Shown: piece by piece, positions 62,991 to 64,000 of the stretch
Layout: every line of letters begins with the position of its first letter
Numbering within the stretch: position 1 is the stretch's first letter
Origin: Phreatobacter sp.
GTDB lineage: Bacteria; Pseudomonadota; Alphaproteobacteria; Rhizobiales; Phreatobacteraceae
Assembly (NCBI RefSeq): GCF_022843985.1
Contig: NZ_JALHMP010000007.1
Location: 124,001-188,000 of the forward strand
Reading direction: 5' to 3'
DNA: 64,000 nt
Notes under the pieces: generated by a model
The model's input: the letters and a program-made list of their open reading frames with translations, nothing else
What the model was told of the DNA's origin: nothing
Database searches by the model: none
Made by a program: the position numbers and the translations under genes

Positions 62991-64000
62991 TCAGCGCCTC
63001 AGGCCGAGCCTGATCTGCTTCTCGATCTCGATGATAGCGAAAAAGGCGGCGCCGATGGCGACGATCAACAGTCCCTCGGCGAAGGGCACAGCCTCGGTGC
63101 CGAGCACCGCCTGCAGCGGCGGCGCATAGGTCACCGCGAACTGCGCCCCGGTGATCACGATGACCACTGTCCAGACGACTTTCGTTCCCCGGACTGCGGA
63201 CCAGGTGAGCGAGGCGCCGTGGATGTTGCGGATGAAGAAGAGGTGGAAGATCTCCAGCACGACCAGCATGTTCATCGCCATGGTCTGGGCCAGCGCAAGG
63301 GAATAGCCGCGGTCGATGGCATAGGTGAACATGCCGAAGACCGCGGCCACGAAAAGCGCCGCCACCAGCACGACATGCCAGACGAGTGCGCCCGACAGGA
63401 TCGGTGCCGCGCGCGGACGCGGCGGACGCGCCATGGTACCCGCCTCCGTCGGCTCGAAGGCCAGCGCGATCCCGAGGGTGATGCCGGTGATCAGGTTGAC
63501 CCAGAGGATCTGTACGGCCGTGACCGGCAGGGCCAGACCCAGCAACAAGGCGAGGATGACGGTCATCGACTCGCCGGCATTGGTGGGCAGCGTCCAGCTG
63601 ACAACCTTCTTCAGGTTGTCCCAAACCGTGCGGCCCTCGCGCACCGCAGCGGCGATGGAGGCAAAATTGTCGTCGGCCAACACGAGGTCCGCCGCTTCCT
63701 TGGCCGCCTCCGAGCCCTTCAGGCCCATGGCGATGCCGGCATCGGCGCGCTTCAGGGCGGGGGCATCGTTCACGCCGTCGCCGGTCATCGCCACCGACAG
63801 GCCATTGGCCTGCAGGGCGGTCACGAGCCGCAGCTTGTGTTCGGGTGAGGTGCGGGCAAAGACATCGACGCCTTTGACCTCTTCGGCAAGCCGGCCGTCG
63901 TCGAGGGCATCCAGATCGGCACCTGTCAGCACACGGTCGGGATTCTCGAGACCGATCTGGCGGGCGATGGCGCCGGCGGTGCCGGCATGGTCGCCGGTGA
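62991..64000 (-). CDS. Cation-transporting P-type ATPase, C-terminal part
   Basis: The frame is open to the window edge (5' part missing). It reads T-G-D-H-A-G-T-A and then the hinge M-T-G-D-G-V-N-D-A-P-A-L-K-R-A-D-A-G-I-A-M-G, followed by M5-M10 with a P-T-N-A-G-E motif in M5. This fits a P2-type (Ca/Mn/Na or H) ATPase; the ion is uncertain. It is convergent with bchEJ. Confidence 0.88.
   Translation of the reverse strand, partial: TGDHAGTAGAIARQIGLENPDRVLTGADLDALDDGRLAEEVKGVDVFARTSPEHKLRLVTALQANGLSVAMTGDGVNDAPALKRADAGIAMGLKGSEAAKEAADLVLADDNFASIAAAVREGRTVWDNLKKVVSWTLPTNAGESMTVILALLLGLALPVTAVQILWVNLITGITLGIALAFEPTEAGTMARPPRPRAAPILSGALVWHVVLVAALFVAAVFGMFTYAIDRGYSLALAQTMAMNMLVVLEIFHLFFIRNIHGASLTWSAVRGTKVVWTVVIVITGAQFAVTYAPPLQAVLGTEAVPFAEGLLIVAIGAAFFAIIEIEKQIRLGLRR

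Overview
The window reads as chromosome of a high-GC alphaproteobacterium, most likely Hyphomicrobiales (Rhizobiales). Supporting signs are the hemC-hemD-Mic60-hemY block divergent from tsaD-gpsA, an alphaproteobacterial-type orphan CheZ, Bug-type and HyuAB catabolic genes, class III ADH, and a bchE-bchJ pair. The bchEJ pair, with its promoter architecture, points to an anoxygenic phototroph whose bchEJ unit sits apart from any other photosynthesis gene visible here.

Layout. 0-6 kb: a Tat-exported Bug/TctC-like binding protein, a decayed stretch with a D-amino-acid dehydrogenase remnant, and a glycerate kinase overlapping a DASS-type transporter. 5.1-7.8 kb: an ECF sigma/anti-sigma pair divergent from a subtilase, sharing a mirror-image promoter. 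8-16 kb: a complete kdp potassium system (kdpFABC, kdpD, kdpE) preceded by an extra 28-residue membrane ORF whose ribosome site is buried in a hairpin. 16.3-16.9 kb: a lone tyrosine recombinase. 17-27 kb: LysR, nitrilase-family amidase, RraA-like protein, polyamine-type ABC transporter and HyuA/HyuB, a uptake-plus-ring-opening pathway. 27.5 kb: tRNA-Arg(CCT). 27.7-36.2 kb: haem synthesis (hemC, hemD, hemY) with a Mic60/mitofilin homologue, then tsaD, gpsA and small housekeeping genes. 36.4-46.9 kb: CoA transferase, CheZ, L,D-transpeptidase, omega-transaminase, polyol dehydrogenase, a TetR/SDR operon, class III ADH and a DUF808 protein. 47-60.6 kb: a catabolic island (ThDP enzyme, deacetylase-like hydrolase, two SDRs, IclR, ferredoxin reductase, P450, soxBDAG). 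60.6-62.9 kb: bchE-bchJ. The window ends inside a P-type ATPase gene.

How the parts fit. The IclR-P450-sox island has its own repeated operator (CGTAT-N9-ATACG and close variants) in front of three transcription units, so it looks like one regulon for oxidation and demethylation of an N-methylated compound. The P450 has lost its ferredoxin: only the gene's start and its last codons remain. The bchE promoter has an FNR/FixK-type box overlapping the first of two CrtJ/PpsR-type palindromes separated by 8 bp, as expected for an oxygen-sensitive step of bacteriochlorophyll synthesis.

All functional names rest on recognising motifs and family likeness by eye; no database search was run.
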